NCBI GenBank assembly: GCA_030674155.1
Contig: CM060344.1
Coordinates: forward strand, 29,880,688 to 29,944,687
Direction: 5' to 3'
DNA length: 64,000 nucleotides
DNA from: Stramonita haemastoma
Taxonomy: Eukaryota; Mollusca; Gastropoda; Neogastropoda; Muricidae
The notes beneath the pieces are model-generated. The model searched no databases. It was given only the letters and a program-made list of their open reading frames with translations, and was not told the DNA's origin. Made by a program: the position numbers and the translations under genes. Position 1 is the first letter of the stretch, and every line of letters begins with the position of its first letter. Shown here one piece after another: positions 25,201 through 38,580 of this stretch.

Positions 25201-26155
25201 TCAGGTCCACAATCTTATCCACCATTTCCTGGTCGGGTCAAAAATCCAGTCTGTGTTTTCCTGGTTAGGTTCAAAGTTCAGTCTACCCACCTTTTGTCAT
25301 TGTCTAATATCCACCATTTATTGGTTAGGTTAAATATCAAACCCACCTTTTCCTTATCCACCTCTTCATACATTTGTCTCATATCTAAAGCACTATTTTG
25401 TGGTCAGGTCCAATTGCAACTTCATTTTGTGTTTATAGTAGAGACCCACCAATGCCTTGCCAGGTCCAAAATCAAATCCACCTTTTCCTGGTCAGGTCCA
25501 AATCTGATCCACCTTTTCTTCTTTAGGTCCCAAATCCAACCTACCATTTCCTTGTCAGGTCCAAAATCCGACCTTCCATTTCCTGGTCAGGTAAAAAATG
25601 TGAGCCATCTTTTCCTGGTCAGGTCCAAAATTCAACCCACCTTTTCCTGGTCAGGTCCAAAATCTGATCCACCATTTTCTGGACAGGTCCAAAATCCAAC
25701 CCACCATTTCCTGGTCAGGTCCAAAATCAGACCCACCATTTCCTGGTCAGATCCAAAATGTGATTAACCTTTTACTGGTCAGGTCCAAAATCCAAACCAC
25801 CATTTCCTGGTCAGGTCCAAAATCAGACCCACTATTTCATAGTTAGATCCAAAATGTAATCGACCTTTTCCTGGTCACGTCCAAAATCCAACCCACCATA
25901 TCCTGGTCAAGTCCAAAACGCAACCCACCATTTCCTTGTCAGGTCCAAAATCTGATCCATATTTTCCTGGTCAGGTCCAAAACCCAACCCACCATTTCCT
26001 GGTCAGGTCGAAAATCCAACCCACCATTTCCTTGTCAGGTCCAAAATCCAACCCACCTTTCCTGCTCAGGTAAAAAATTTGATCCATCTTTTTTACTGAT
26101 CAGGTCCAAAATCCAACCCAACATTTCCTGGTGAAGGCGAAAATGCACATTTTTC

Positions 26156-26545
26156 TTTAAGCAGAACATCTTGCGCATACGTTAAAAGCCCGTTCCAGCT
26201 TTCGGAAGAGCAGGCTATTGTGTGCCGGTAAGAGCGGTTTAGAAAATTATGACAAGAAACTGCCAACGAAGCACACAGGTGTCGTGTATAGACACCATCC
26301 TTGAAGGAAAATCGGGGAGTTGTCCCCAGGGTGGTTCTGGGCTGTATATGGCAACGTTTTGGCGGCTCCTTTGATGGTACTGTAACCATTCATTTCGGTC
26401 ATTGCCTTTCCAATGGATCATTCCAGTGGAGTGGAGAGGGGGCTCTGCTGCATGGGTAACAGCTTGTCCTCCATATATTTTTACCCAGACTTTACGCTCT
26501 AAAGACTAGTGCGCAACTCCTGTCTTCTGAGACTGATGGGTGCCT
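26156..26545 (+). mobile_element. TIR element, half copy
   Basis: It runs from CTTTAAGCAGAACATCTTGC to the terminus TGAGACTGATGGGTGCC followed by TAC repeats, with all interior landmarks of a half copy present (AAAATCGGGGAGTTG, GGCTGTATATGGCAACG, GGATCATTCCAGTGGAGTGG). The reverse frame of about 98 codons over it is not conserved in other copies. Confidence 0.75.
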
Positions 26546-27389
26546 ACTACTACTACCACTACAAACACGCATTTCACTTTACGTATTTTACCACACTATA
26601 ACACAAACATATTGGCACTATACAATATAAATTAAAGACTATAAAACATTATTTACTGTACGATAACAAAAAGACATTTTGTAATAGCATAGTACAGTCA
26701 AATGTTATAGTACAGTAAAGGCGTTTACAGTAAAATGTGCTTTTATTTTATGTAGTTGTAAAGTATAAACCGTTTTGTAATCTTATAATACGGTGAAATA
26801 TGTATGTTGTTTTTGTTGTTCTTTTTACAATGAATTATGCTGAATGGTGTTACATACTATAGTAAAATGTGTGTTTTAGTATAGTAAACAGTGTTTTGAA
26901 ATATAGTACTGAAAAATGTGTTTTGTAGTGTTTAATGTGTGTTTTGTGCTGTTATAATAGAGTAAAATTGTTGTGTGTTTTTCAAAGATTAGTTGTGTGC
27001 AGTTCTGAATCTGAAAATGGGGGAGTTTTGAAAACTGTGTTGTCTGGTGTTCTAGTACTAAAAGGCTTTCTGTAATAGCAAAGTGCAGTAAAACATGTTT
27101 TGTAGAGTGGTTGTAAAGTATGATGTGTTTTGTTGTCTTAAACGGGAAAATATGTTTTGTACTGTAAATGATGTTTTGTTAAGTTTCCTAGAACAGTGAA
27201 AAGAGTGTGTTAAAGCATAGTAAACAGTGTTTGTCTGTAGTATAGCAAAATGTGTTTAATGGTGTAATAATATTGTTACATTCCAGAAAATGTCTTTTTG
27301 TGCTGTTGTAGTACAGTAAAATGTGTTTTGTAGCGTGATGGGAAAGTAGATTGTGTTTTTGTAGTGTTATTATACAGTAATGTACTGGA

Positions 27390-27770
27390 CAGTGAAATCT
27401 GCAGTTTTGTGCAGCTGCAATTCCAGAAATGTGGAATTTAATAGTAGTACAGCAAGATGTACGCTGGTTTAGGTGTCCGAGTCAAGCCTTTAGCAAATCT
27501 TACATGACAAATGCTAAACACTCTACACAGGGTTTTGTCTGCATCTGGGATAATACATGTTGTAACAACGAATTGTTTGGCTGCCATTCTGCACACAGAT
27601 TCATTTCCTTCATTGATTGTGCGTGATTATTTGAGTGATATGTGTGCTGCAAAAAGTTATATGTCTGTAGCAATACACTATTCTTGTACACTTCATGGAC
27701 TATTAACAAAGTATTCTGCATCCAGATTCATTTCCCTGTTGTGCAGTTATGATTCTGAAAATGTGGGAGC
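27390..27770 (+). repeat. Class B conserved core, copy in B3
   Basis: A near-complete copy of the core starting at GTGAAATCTGCAG and including GCAAGATGTACGCTGG and CACACAGATTCATTTCC. Apart from a few substitutions and a short deletion after GGACTATTAACAAAG, it matches the copies at 5545 and 38190. Confidence 0.75.
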
Positions 27771-28990
27771 TTTGATGTTGTACAGAAAAATGTGTTTTCT
27801 GGTGTTCTAGTACTTTCTGTAATAGCATAGTGCAGTAAAATGTGTTTTGCAGAGTGGTTGTAAAGTATGATGATGCGTTTTAATGTTTTAAACGGTAAAA
27901 TATGTTTTGTACGGTAAATGATGTTTTATGGTGATTCCTAGTACAGTGAAATAAGTTTGTGTTATAGCATAGTAAACTGTGTGTTTGCCTCTAGTATAGT
28001 AAGATATGTTTAATGGTGTTATTGTAGAGAATATGTCTTTTTGGATTCTTACATTCCTAAAAGAAAAGGGCATACAGTAAAATGTTATATTACAGTACAG
28101 GCGTTTTCTAATATCATAGTAGAATAAAATGTGTTTTCTTATGTTGTTGTTTTGTAATCTTATAATACGGTAAAATATATTGTTTTTTTTTACGATGAAT
28201 TACGCTGAATGGTGTGACACAGTACAGTAAATACTGCTTGTCTTTTAGTATAGGGAACACGGTTTTGTAGTCCTACAGCACACTAAAGATCTGTTTTGTA
28301 GTGTTTTAGCACAATGGAATCTCTGTTTTGATCTGTTTTAGCTGCATAATAGAGTAAAAATTAATGTGTTCTGTTGTATTATAAAATGTAAAATGTGTTT
28401 GCTGTGTTATGTGGTTATATAGTGCAATAAGTTATGTTTTATGGTGTCATATCTTATTGTGTTAAAGTACAGTGGAATGCGTATGTGCCACAGGGTAGTA
28501 AAATACGTGTAGTAAAATGCGAGTTGGTAGTGTTACATTATAATAAACAGAGAAAAATGTGTGTTTTGTGCTGTTATGATACTAAAGTGTTAAAGTACAG
28601 TGCAATGTGTTTGTGCTATAGTGTTGTAAAATATGTATAGTAAAATGTGTGTTTATAGGGTTACAGTATAATAAACGTGTGTTCTGTAGTATTCTGAGAG
28701 TGAAATGTGTTTTGTGCAGTTATGATTCTGTATTTGTGAGTCTGTTCTGTTATTTTTTCTTTCTTTTTTTATAGTGCAGCAAAATGTGTGATTTGAGGTG
28801 TACCGAAAATGCGTTTTGTAATCTGTAATCTGTAATTTTGTTAATAGTGCTGCTCTTTTTATTTCCTTTTTTTGGTGTTATTGTATCTGAAAATCCGATT
28901 TGTAGTGTTATAACACGGTCAAAAAAATTTTTTGTGAAGTTTTAAAGTAGATTGTGTTTAATGATGTTAAAGTACAGTAAAATGTCTTTG

Positions 28991-31900
28991 TTTCTAAACC
29001 AGTTTTCCTGGTGCAATCAAAAATCAAAATCACCTTTTCCTCATTTAGTCAAACCTCATACTGACTAGTCTTTGCTCAGGTCCAAAAATCAACCCACCAT
29101 TTCCTGGTCGGGTCCAAATTCCAACTGACCATTTCCTTGTCAAGTCCAAAATCCAACCCACCTTTCCCTGGACGGGTCCAAAATCCAATCCATCTTTTCC
29201 TGCTAAGGTCCAAAATTCACTCTACCCACCTTTTGTCATTGTCTGAAATCCACTTTTTATTGGTTGGGTTAAAAATCTTACCCACCTTTTCCTTATCCTC
29301 TCCAGAATGCAACCGAGCTCTTCGTAATTCTCAAATCAAACCCACTAATTTCTGTTCAGGTCCAAATCCAACCTTTTGGTGTTTGTAGTACAGACCCACC
29401 TATTCCTTGTCAGGTCCAAAATCCACCTACCTTTTCCTGTTGAGATTGAAAATCTGATCCACCTTTTCCCGGTCAGGTACAAAATCTGATCCCAGTATTC
29501 CTGGTCAGGTCCAAAATCCAACCCAACATTTTCTCGTCAAGTCCAAAATACAACCCACCATTTCCTGATCAAGTCTAAAATCTGATCCATATTTTCCAGG
29601 TCAGGTCTGAAATTCAACTCACCGTTTCCTGGTCAGGTCGAAAACTAACCCACCATTCCCTTGTCAGGTAAAAAATCTGATCCACCAATTCCTAGTCCGA
29701 TCCAAAATCCAACCCACCATTTTCTGGTCAGATCCAAAATTTGATCCACCTTTTTCCCGGTCAGGTCAAAAATCCAACCCACCATTTCTTGGTCAGGTCT
29801 AGTATCTGATCCACATTTTCCTGGATGGGTCAAAAATCCAATCGACCTTTTCCCTGGTCAGGTCCAAAGTTCAGTCTACCCACCCTTTCTCATCGTCTAA
29901 AATCCACCACTCATTATTTGGGTTAAAAATCCAACCCACCTTTTCCTCATCCCGTCAAAAATGCAACACCCTTCTTTGTATTTTTGTCACAAATTTAACC
30001 CAGCATTTTTCTGCTCAGGTCCAAATCCAACCTCATTTTGTGTTTGTAATACAGACCCACCTTTTCCTGATCAGGTCACAAATCCAATACACCTTTTCCT
30101 GGTTGGGTCCAAAATCAAACCTACTATTTCCTGGTCAGGTCGAAAATCCAACCCACCATTTCCTGGTCAGGTCAGAAATCTGATCCATTTTTGCCAGGTC
30201 AGGTCCAAAATCCAACCCACCATTTCCGGGTCGGGTCCAAAATGAAACTCACCATTTCGTAGATAGGTCCAAAATCTGATCCAAATTTTCCTGGTCTGGT
30301 CTAAATTCGAACCCACCTTTTCCTTTTCAGGTCCAAATTCCAACCCACCATTCCATGGTCAGGTTCAAAATCTGATCCACCTATTCCTGGTCAGGTACAA
30401 CAGGTCCATAATCAAGCCGCCTATTCCTGGTCAGGTCCAAAATTGAAACCATCTTTTCCTGGTCAGGTCTAAAGTTCAGTCTGACCACCTTTTTTCATCG
30501 TCTGAAATCCACCTTTTATTGGTTGCATTAAATATCCAACCCACCTTTTATTTATCACGTCCAAAATGCAAGCCACCTCTTTGTACTTATGTCTTAAATC
30601 TAAAACACTAGTTTCTTGTCAGGTCCAAATCCAACCTCATTTTGTGTTTGAAGTACAGACCCACCTATCCCTGATCAGGTCCAAAATTAAACAGACCGTT
30701 TCCAAGTCAGGTTCAAAATCTAATACACCATTTCCTGGTCAGGTCCAAATTCCAACCCACCATTTCCTGGTCAGGTCCAAAATCTGACCACCATTTCCTG
30801 GTCAGGTCAAAAATCTGATCTACCTTTTCCTGGTCAGGTCCAAAATCCAACCCATCATCTCCTGGTCAAGTTCAAAATGCAACCCATCCTTTCCTGGTCA
30901 GGTCCAATATCTGATTTTTTTTTTTATCCTTGTCAGGTCCAAAATCAAACCCACCATTTCCTGGTCAGGTCCAAAATCCAACAAACCATTCCATAGTCAG
31001 GTCCAAAATATGAACCACCTATTCCTGGTAAGGTCCAAAATCCAACTCACAAGTTTCTGGACAGGTCCAAAATCTGATCTATTTAATCATCGTCACCTAC
31101 AAAATCTGATCCATCTTTTTCTGATCAGGTCCAAATCCAACCCACCATTACCTGGTCTTGTCCAAAATCCATCCCACAATTTCCTGGTCAGGTCCAAAAT
31201 CTGATCCACCTATTACTGGTCAGGTCCAAAATCCAACCCACCATTTCCTGGTCAGGACTAAAATCAAATCAACCATTTCCTGGTCACGTCCAAAATCCAA
31301 CCCACCTTTTCCTGGATGGGTCTAAAATCCAAGCCACCTTTTCCTGCTAAGGTCCGAAATTCAGTCTACTCACCTTTTCTCATCGTCAAAATTCCAGCTT
31401 TTATTGGTTGGGTTAAAAATCCATCCCACCTTTTCCTTACCCTCTCCAGAATGCAACCGACCTCTTTGTAGTTTTGTTTCAAATCTCACCCACTAATTTC
31501 TGGTCAGGTCCAGATCCAACCTATTGGTGTTTATAGTACAGACCAATGTATTCCTGGTCAGGTCAAAAAACAATCCAAACTTTTCCTGGTCAGGTCCAAA
31601 ATCTGATCCACCTTTTCCTGGTCAAGTCGAAAATGCCACCCACCATTTCCTGTTCAAGTCTAAAATCTGATCCATATTTTCCAGGTCAGGTCTAAAATCC
31701 AACCTACCATTTCCTGGTCAGGTCCAAAATCTAACCTACCATTCCCTGATCACAGACAAAATGTGATCCACATATTCCTGGTCTGGTCCAAAATCCAACC
31801 GACCATTTTCCGGTCAGATCCAAAATCTGATCCACTATTCCTGGTCAGGTCCAAAATCCAACCCACCATTCCCTGGTTAGGTCCGAAATCTGATCCACCT

Positions 31901-34900
31901 ATTCCTGGTCAGGTCCAAAATCCAACCCACCATTCCATTGTCAGGTTCAAAATCTGATCCATCTATTCCTGGTCAGGTCCAACATTGAACCAATCTTGTC
32001 CTGGTCAGGGTCAAAATCTGATCAAGCTTTTTCTTGTCAGGTCCAAAATCCACCCCACCATTTCCTAGTCAGGTCCCAAATCTGACCCACCATTTCCTGG
32101 TCAGGTCCAAAATATGATCCACCATTTCTTCGTCAGGTCCAAAATCCAACCCACCATTTCCTGGTCAAGTCCAAATTGTAACCCACGATTTCCTGGTCTG
32201 GTCTCAAATCTGATCCATATTTTCCTTGTCATGTCCAAAATACATGCCACCACTTCATGGTCAAGTCTAAAATCTAACCCTACATTCCATAGTCGGGTCA
32301 AATATCTGATCCATCTATTCCTGGTCAGGTCTAAAATGCAACCCACCATTTTCTGGTCAAGTCCAAATTACAACCCACCATTTCCTGGTCAGGTCCAAAA
32401 TCTGATCTATATTTTCCTGGTCAGGTCCAAAATCCAATTCATCCATCTTTTGCTGGTCAGGTCCAAATCCAATATACCATTTCCTGGTCAGGTCCAAAAT
32501 CTGATCATTTTCTAATCCTGTCAAAAATGCAAACCACCTCTTCGTACTTTTGTCTCAAATCTAACCCACTAGTTTCTTGTCAGGTCCAAACCCAACCTCA
32601 TTTTGTGATTGTAGTACAGACACAGCTATGCATCATCAGGCCCAAAATCTAAACCAACTTTTCCTGGTCAGGCCCAAAGTCTGATCCACCTTTTCCTGGT
32701 CAGGTCCAAAATCCAACCCACCATTTCATAGTCAGGTGCAAAAATCCAACACACCATTTTCTGGTCAGGCCTAAAATGTTATCCATCTTTTCATGGTCAG
32801 GTCCAAAATCTAACTCATCATTTCCTGGTCAAGTCAAAAATGCAACCCACCATTTCCTTGTTAGGTCCAAAATATTATCCACATTTTCCTGGTCAGGTCC
32901 AAATTCGAACCCACTATTTGCTAGTCAGATCCAAAATCTGATCCACCTATTCCTGGTCAGGTACCAAATCCAACCCACCATTTTATGTTTATGTCCAAAA
33001 TCTGATGCGCCTTTTCTTGGTCACATCTAAAATCCAACCTAGCATTTCCTGGGCAGGTCCAAAATGTAATCCACCATTTCCCTGTCAGGCCCAAAATTTT
33101 GATCTATATTTTCCTGGTCAGGTCCAAATCCAATCCACACTTTGCTCAAGTCCAAAATCTGATCCTCTTTTCACGGACGGGTCCAAAATCCAATCCTCCT
33201 TTTTCTTGTCAGGTCTAAAGTTCAGTCTGACCACCTTTTTTCATCGTCTTAAATCCACCTTTTATTGGTTGCATTAAAAATCCAACCCACCTTTTCCTTA
33301 TCACGTCCAAAATGCAGCCCACCTCTTTATACTTTTGTCTCAATAGTTTCTTGTCAGGTCTTAATCCAACCTAATTTTTGTGTTTGAAGTACAGACCCAT
33401 CTATCCCTGATCAGGTCCAAAATCCAACCCACCTTTTCCTAGTCAGGTCCAAAGTCTGATCCACCTTTCCCTGGTCAGGTCCAAAATCCAACCCATTACT
33501 TGGTCAGGTCCAAAATCCGACCCACCATTTCCTGGTCAGATCCAAAATCTGATCCACCTTTTCCTAGTCAGGTCCAAAATCTAACCCACCATTTCCTTGT
33601 CAGATCCAAAGTCAAACCCACCATTTCATAGTCAGGTCCAAAATCTGATCCACCTATTTCTGGTCAGGTCCAAAATCCAACCCACATTTATCTGGTCAGG
33701 TCCAAAATCTAATCTACCCAATCCTGGTCACGTCGAAAATCTGATTGACCTTTTCCTGGTCAGGTCCAAAATCCAACCCACCATTACTTGGTCAGATCCA
33801 AAACGAAACCCCGAAATTCCTGGTCAGGTCCAAAATGTAATCCACCTATTGCTGGTCATATCCAAAATCCAACCCATCTTTTCCTGGTCATGTCCAAAAT
33901 CCAACCCACCATTTCATTGTCACGTCCAAAATCCAACCCACCTTTTCCTGGATGGGTCCAAAATCAAAACCACCTTTTCCTGGTCAGGTCAAAAATTCAG
34001 TCTACCCGCCTTTTCTCATTGTCTAAATTCCATATTTTATTTGTTGGGTTAAAAATGCTACCCAACTTTTTCTTATCATCTCCAGAATGCAACCGACTAC
34101 TTCGTAGTTTTGTTTCAAATCTAACCAACTTTCTTCTGGTCAGGTCCAAATCTAACAATTTGGTATTTGTAGTACAGACCCACCTATTCCTGGTCACGTC
34201 CAAAATCCAACCCACCTTTTCCTGGTCAGATCCAAAATCTGATCCAACTTTTCCTGGTCAGGTACAAAATCTTATCCCAGTATTCCTGGTCAGGGCCAAA
34301 ATCCAGCCCAACATTTCCTGGTCAAGTCCAAATTGCCACCCATCATTTTCTGATCAAGTCCAAAATCTCATCCATATTTTCCAGATCAGATCAAAAATCT
34401 GATCCACCTTTTCCTGGTCAGGTCAAAATCAAACCCTCCATTCCCTGGTCAGGTCCAAAATCTGATCCACTTATTCCTGGTCAGGTCCAAAATCCAACCC
34501 ACAATTTTCTGGTCAGATCAAAAGTCTAATCCACCTTTTCCTGGTCAGGTCCAAAATCCAACCCACCATTTTCTGGTCAGATCCAAAGTTCATCCCACCA
34601 TTTCCTGGTCAGATCGAATATCCGATTGACCTTTTCCCTGGTCAGGTCCAATGTTCAGTCTACCCACCTTTTCTCATCATCTAAAATCCACCTTTTATAA
34701 GTTGGGTTAAAAATCCAACCCACCTTTTCCTTATCCCAAATCCAACCCACCCTTCACTGGCCAGGTCCAAAATCTGTTCCACCTATTACTGGTCAGGTCC
34801 AAAATCTAACCCACCAACTCCAGGTCATGTTGAAAATCTGTTCCACCATTTCCTGGTCAGGTCCAAAATCCAACCCACCATTTTCTGGTTTGGTCCAAAA

Positions 34901-36966
34901 TTTGACCCCCCCTTTTCCCGGATGGATCCAAAATCCAATCCACCTTTTCCTGGTCAGGTTCAAAGTCAGCCTACACACCTTTTCTGATCATCTAAAATCC
35001 ACCTTTGGGTACAAAGTCCAACCCACTTTTTGCTTATCCCGTCCAAAATGCAACTCACCTCTTCGTACTTTTGTCTCAAATTTAACCTACTATTTTCTGG
35101 TCAGATCCCAATCCATCATCACTTTGTGTTTGTAGTACAGACCCGCTTATTCCTGGTCAGGTCCAAAATCCAACCCACCTTTTTCCTGGTCAGGTCAAAA
35201 ATCTGATACACCTTTTCCTGGTCAGGTCCAAAATCAAACGCACTATTTCCTAGTCATGTCCAAAATCAAACCCACCATTTCCTCGTCAGGTCAAAAATCT
35301 GATTCACCTTTTCCTAGTCAGGTCCAAAATCAAACCCGTCATTTCCTGGGAAAGTCCAAAATCCTTCCCACCATTTCCTGGTCAGGTACAAAATCTGAAC
35401 TACCTATTCCTGGTGAGGAGCGCCAGGTCCTGGGCAGGTCCAAAACCCAACCCACCTTTTTCTGGTCAGGTCCAAAATCCAACCCACTATTCCCTGGTCA
35501 AGTTACAAAAGCTGATCCACCTTTTCCAGGTCAGGTCCAAAATCTAACCCACCATTTTCTGATCAGATCCAAAATCCAATCCATCATTCTCTGATCAGGT
35601 CCAAAATCTGATCCACCTATTCCATGTCAGGTCCAAAATCAAACCCAGCATTTCGTCATCAGGTCTAAAATATAATCGACCTTTTCCTGGTCAGGTCCAA
35701 AATCCAACCCACTATTTCCTGGACAGGTAAAAAATCTGATCCACCTTATCCTGGACGGGTCCAAAATCCAATCCTCCTTTTCCTGGTCAGGTCCAAAGTT
35801 CAGTGTACCCACCTTTTCTCATCATCTAAAATTCACCTTTTATTAGTTGGGTTAAAAATCGAACCCACCTTTCCCTTATCCCGTCGAAAATGCAACCCGC
35901 CTCCTTGTACTTTTGTCTCATATCTAACCCAGTATTTTCTGGTCAGGTCCAAATCCAACCTCATTTTAAGTTTGTAGTACAGACCCAGCTTTTACTGGTC
36001 AGTTCCCAAATCCAACCCACATTTCTCTTGGTCAGGTCCGAAATCTGATCTACCTTATCCTGGTCAGGTTCAAAATGCAACCCACCATTTTGTGGTCAAA
36101 TCCAAAATCTGATCCATATTTTCCTGGTCAGTTCCAAAATCTAACCCGCCTATTCGTGGTCAGGTCCACAATCCAACCCTACATTCCCTGGTCAGGTAAA
36201 AAATTTGATCCACGTATTCATGGTCAGGTCCAAAATCCAACCCACCTTGTCCTGGTCAGGTCCAAAATCTGATCCACCTTTTCCTGGTCATCCTCTTTTT
36301 CCTGGTCAGGTCCAAAGTTCAGTCTACCCATCTTTTCTCATCATCTAAAATCCACCTTTTATTAGTTGGGTAAAAGTCGAACCCACCTTTTCCTTATCTC
36401 GTCCAAGTTTGTAGTACAGACCCACCTTTTCCTGATCAGGTCTAAAATCAAACTCACCTTATCCTGGTCAGGTCCAAAATCAAACCTACTACTTCATGGT
36501 CAGGTCCAAAATCCGATCCACCATTTCCTGGTCAAGTCCAAAATGCAACCCATCATTTCCTGGTCAAGTCCAAAATCTGATCCATATTTTCCTGGTCAGG
36601 TCCAAAATCCAACCTACCATTTCCTGGTCAGGTCCAAAATCCAACCCACCATTCCATTGTCAGGTCCAAAATCTGATCCACCTACTCCTGGTCAGGTCCA
36701 AAATCCAACCCACCATTTCCTGGTCAGGTCCAAAATCTGATCCTTCTTTTCCTGGACGGTTTCAAAATCTAATCCACCTTTTCCTGGCCAGGTCCAATGT
36801 TCTTCATCGTCTAAATTCCACCTTTTCTTGGTTGTGTTAAAAATCCAGCCCACCTTTTCCTTATCCCGTCCAAAATGCAACCCGCCTCTTTGTACTTTTG
36901 TTTCAAATCTAACCGACTATTTTCTAGTCAAGTCCAAATCGAATCTCATTTTCTGTTTGTAGTACA
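28991..36966 (+). repeat. Class A minisatellite array A4 (about 8 kb, uninterrupted)
   Basis: Forward 32-bp monomers with anchors near 29212-29396, 29872-30058, 30472-30662, 31352-31540, 33222-33398, 33988-34180, 34965-35137, 35800-35985 and 36797-36967, and shortened anchors near 32500-32625, 34655-34740 and 36318-36425. It has the densest anchor spacing in the window. I found no foreign insertion. It ends at the standard A-to-B junction (GTTTGTAGTACAGAAAAT). Confidence 0.9.
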
Positions 36967-36976
36967 GAAAATATAT

Positions 36977-37360
36977 TGTGCTTTAAGCAGAACACCTTGC
37001 ACACACGTTAAAACCCCGTTCCGACTTTAGGAAGAGCTGACCATCGTGTGCCAGTAGGAGCGGTTGACAAAATTATGGGTGATTCGGCGCTCCTTCGACG
37101 GTATTATGCTGAACGGTGTTACATACTACAGTAAAATGTGTTTGTGTTTTAGTATAGTAAACAGTGTTTTGAAAAATTTATTTTGTAGTGTTTAATGTGT
37201 GTTTTGTGTGTATCAGTCACTGCCTTTCCAATGGATCATTCCAGTGGCGTGGCGTGCTGCATGGGTAACAGCTTGTCCTCCATACTTTTTTTTTTTTTTA
37301 CCGAAGCTTTGCACAACTTCATAGTCTTCCAAGACTGATGGGTGCTAACGACTACTACTG
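36977..37360 (+). mobile_element. TIR element half copy, interrupted by templated duplication
   Basis: The element runs from GTGCTTTAAGCAGAACACC to about 37080, skips the usual middle (a deletion joining ATTATGGGTGATTCGG to CTCCTTCGACGG), and is broken at 37103 by 106 bp of class B sequence. It resumes at about 37209 (TATCAGTCACTGCCTTTCC) and ends at GACTGATGGGTGC. The interruption has no target duplication. Confidence 0.7.
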
Positions 37361-37598
37361 ACACTACAAACACGCATTTCACTTTACGTATTTTACTACA
37401 CAATAACATAAACATATTTGCACAATACAATATAATATAAAGACTATAAAACATAATTTACTGTACGATAACAAAAAGACTATTTTGTAATAGCATAGTA
37501 CAGTCAAATATTACAGTACAGTAAAGGCATTTACAGTAAAATGTGTTTTCTTATGTAGTTGTGAAGTAGAAACCGTTTTGTAATCTTATAATATGGTG

Positions 37599-37600
<2 letters not shown>

Positions 37601-37629
<29 letters not shown>
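37601..37629 (+). repeat. Poly-T tract (29 T)
   Basis: An uninterrupted run of 29 T lies between ATGGTGAA and ACAATGAATTATGC. It occupies the position that carries (TTG)n in B1 and other T/G tracts in other B copies. Confidence 0.95.
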
Positions 37630-37633
<4 letters not shown>

Positions 37634-38189
37634 TGAATTATGCTGAACGGTGTTACATACTACAGTAAAATGTGTTTGTGTTTTAGTATGGTAAACAGTG
37701 TTTTGAAAAATTTATTTTGTAGTGTTTAATGTATGTTTTGTGCTGTTATGATAGAGTAAAATGTGTTGTGTTTTTCATTTTAGTACAACAAAAGGTTAGT
37801 TGTGTGCAGTTCTTATTCTGAAAATGAGGGAGTTTTGAAAAGTGTGTTTTCGAGTGTTCTAGTAGTAAAAGGCTTTCTGTAATAGCATAGTCCAATAAAA
37901 TGTGTTTTGTAGAGTGGTTGTAAAGTATGATGCATTTTGTTGTCTTAAATGGGAAAATATGTTTTGTACAGTTAATGATATTTTATTGTGTTTCCTAGAA
38001 CAGTGAAAAGTTTGTATTAAAGCATAGAAAACAGTGTTTGTAGTATAGCAAAATGTGTCTAATGGTGTAAGAGTGTTGTGACATTCCAGAAAATGTCTTT
38101 TTGTGCTGTTGTAGTACAGTAAAATGTGTTTTGTACTGTGATGGGAAAGTAGATTGTGTTTTTATAGTGTTATCATACAGTGCTTGACA

Positions 38190-38580
38190 GTGATATCTGC
38201 AGTTTTGAAAAGATGCGATTCCAGAAATGTGGAATTTAATAGTAGTACAGCAAGATGCACGCTGGTTTCGGTGTCTGAGTCAAGCCTTCAGCAAATCTTG
38301 CATGACAAATGCTAAACAATCTACACAGGGTTTTGTCTGCATCTGGGATAATACATGTTGTAACAACGAATTGTTTGGCTGCCATTCTGCACACAGATTC
38401 ATTTCCTTCATTGATTGTGAGTGATTATGTAAGTGATATGTGTGCTGCAGAAAGTTATATATCTGTAGCAATGCACTATTCTTGTATACTTCAGAGACTA
38501 TATAACAAAGCATTCTGCATCCAGATTCATTTCCCTGTTGTGCAGTTCTGATTCTGAAGATGTGAGTTTCGATGTAGTAC
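38190..38580 (+). repeat. Class B conserved core, copy in B4
   Basis: A near-complete core copy from about ATATCTGCAGTTTTG to GATGTGAGTTTCGATG, retaining GATAATACATGTTGTAACAA and GCACTATTCTTGTATACTTC. It differs from the copy at 27390 by scattered substitutions. Confidence 0.75.

Larger units (their letters stand above)
16576..26139 (+). repeat. Class A minisatellite array A3 (about 9.5 kb, interrupted by a LINE)
   Basis: Forward 32-bp monomers with anchors near 17808-18000, 18438-18612, 19797-19988, 20360-20540, 21476-21626 (continuing at 22297-22348), 24523-24708 and 25270-25448, and a partial anchor near 20870-20940. The only foreign DNA is the LINE fragment at 21626-22296. The stretch 22350-24520 is the longest run of simple monomers without an anchor. 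Open frames up to about 200 codons are repeat products. Confidence 0.9.
26140..28990 (+). repeat. Class B AT-rich composite block B3
   Basis: It contains a half TIR element (about 26156-26545), a TAC run, forward AT-rich repeats, the conserved core at about 27390-27770, and the later B segments with T/C-rich tracts (CTTTCTTTTTTTATAG near 28765). It ends at the recurring B-to-A junction TTTGTTTCTAAACCAG. The A-to-B join here is atypical: it falls inside a monomer (GTGAAGGCGAAAATGCAC) and not after GTAGTACAG. No gene is seen. Confidence 0.8.
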
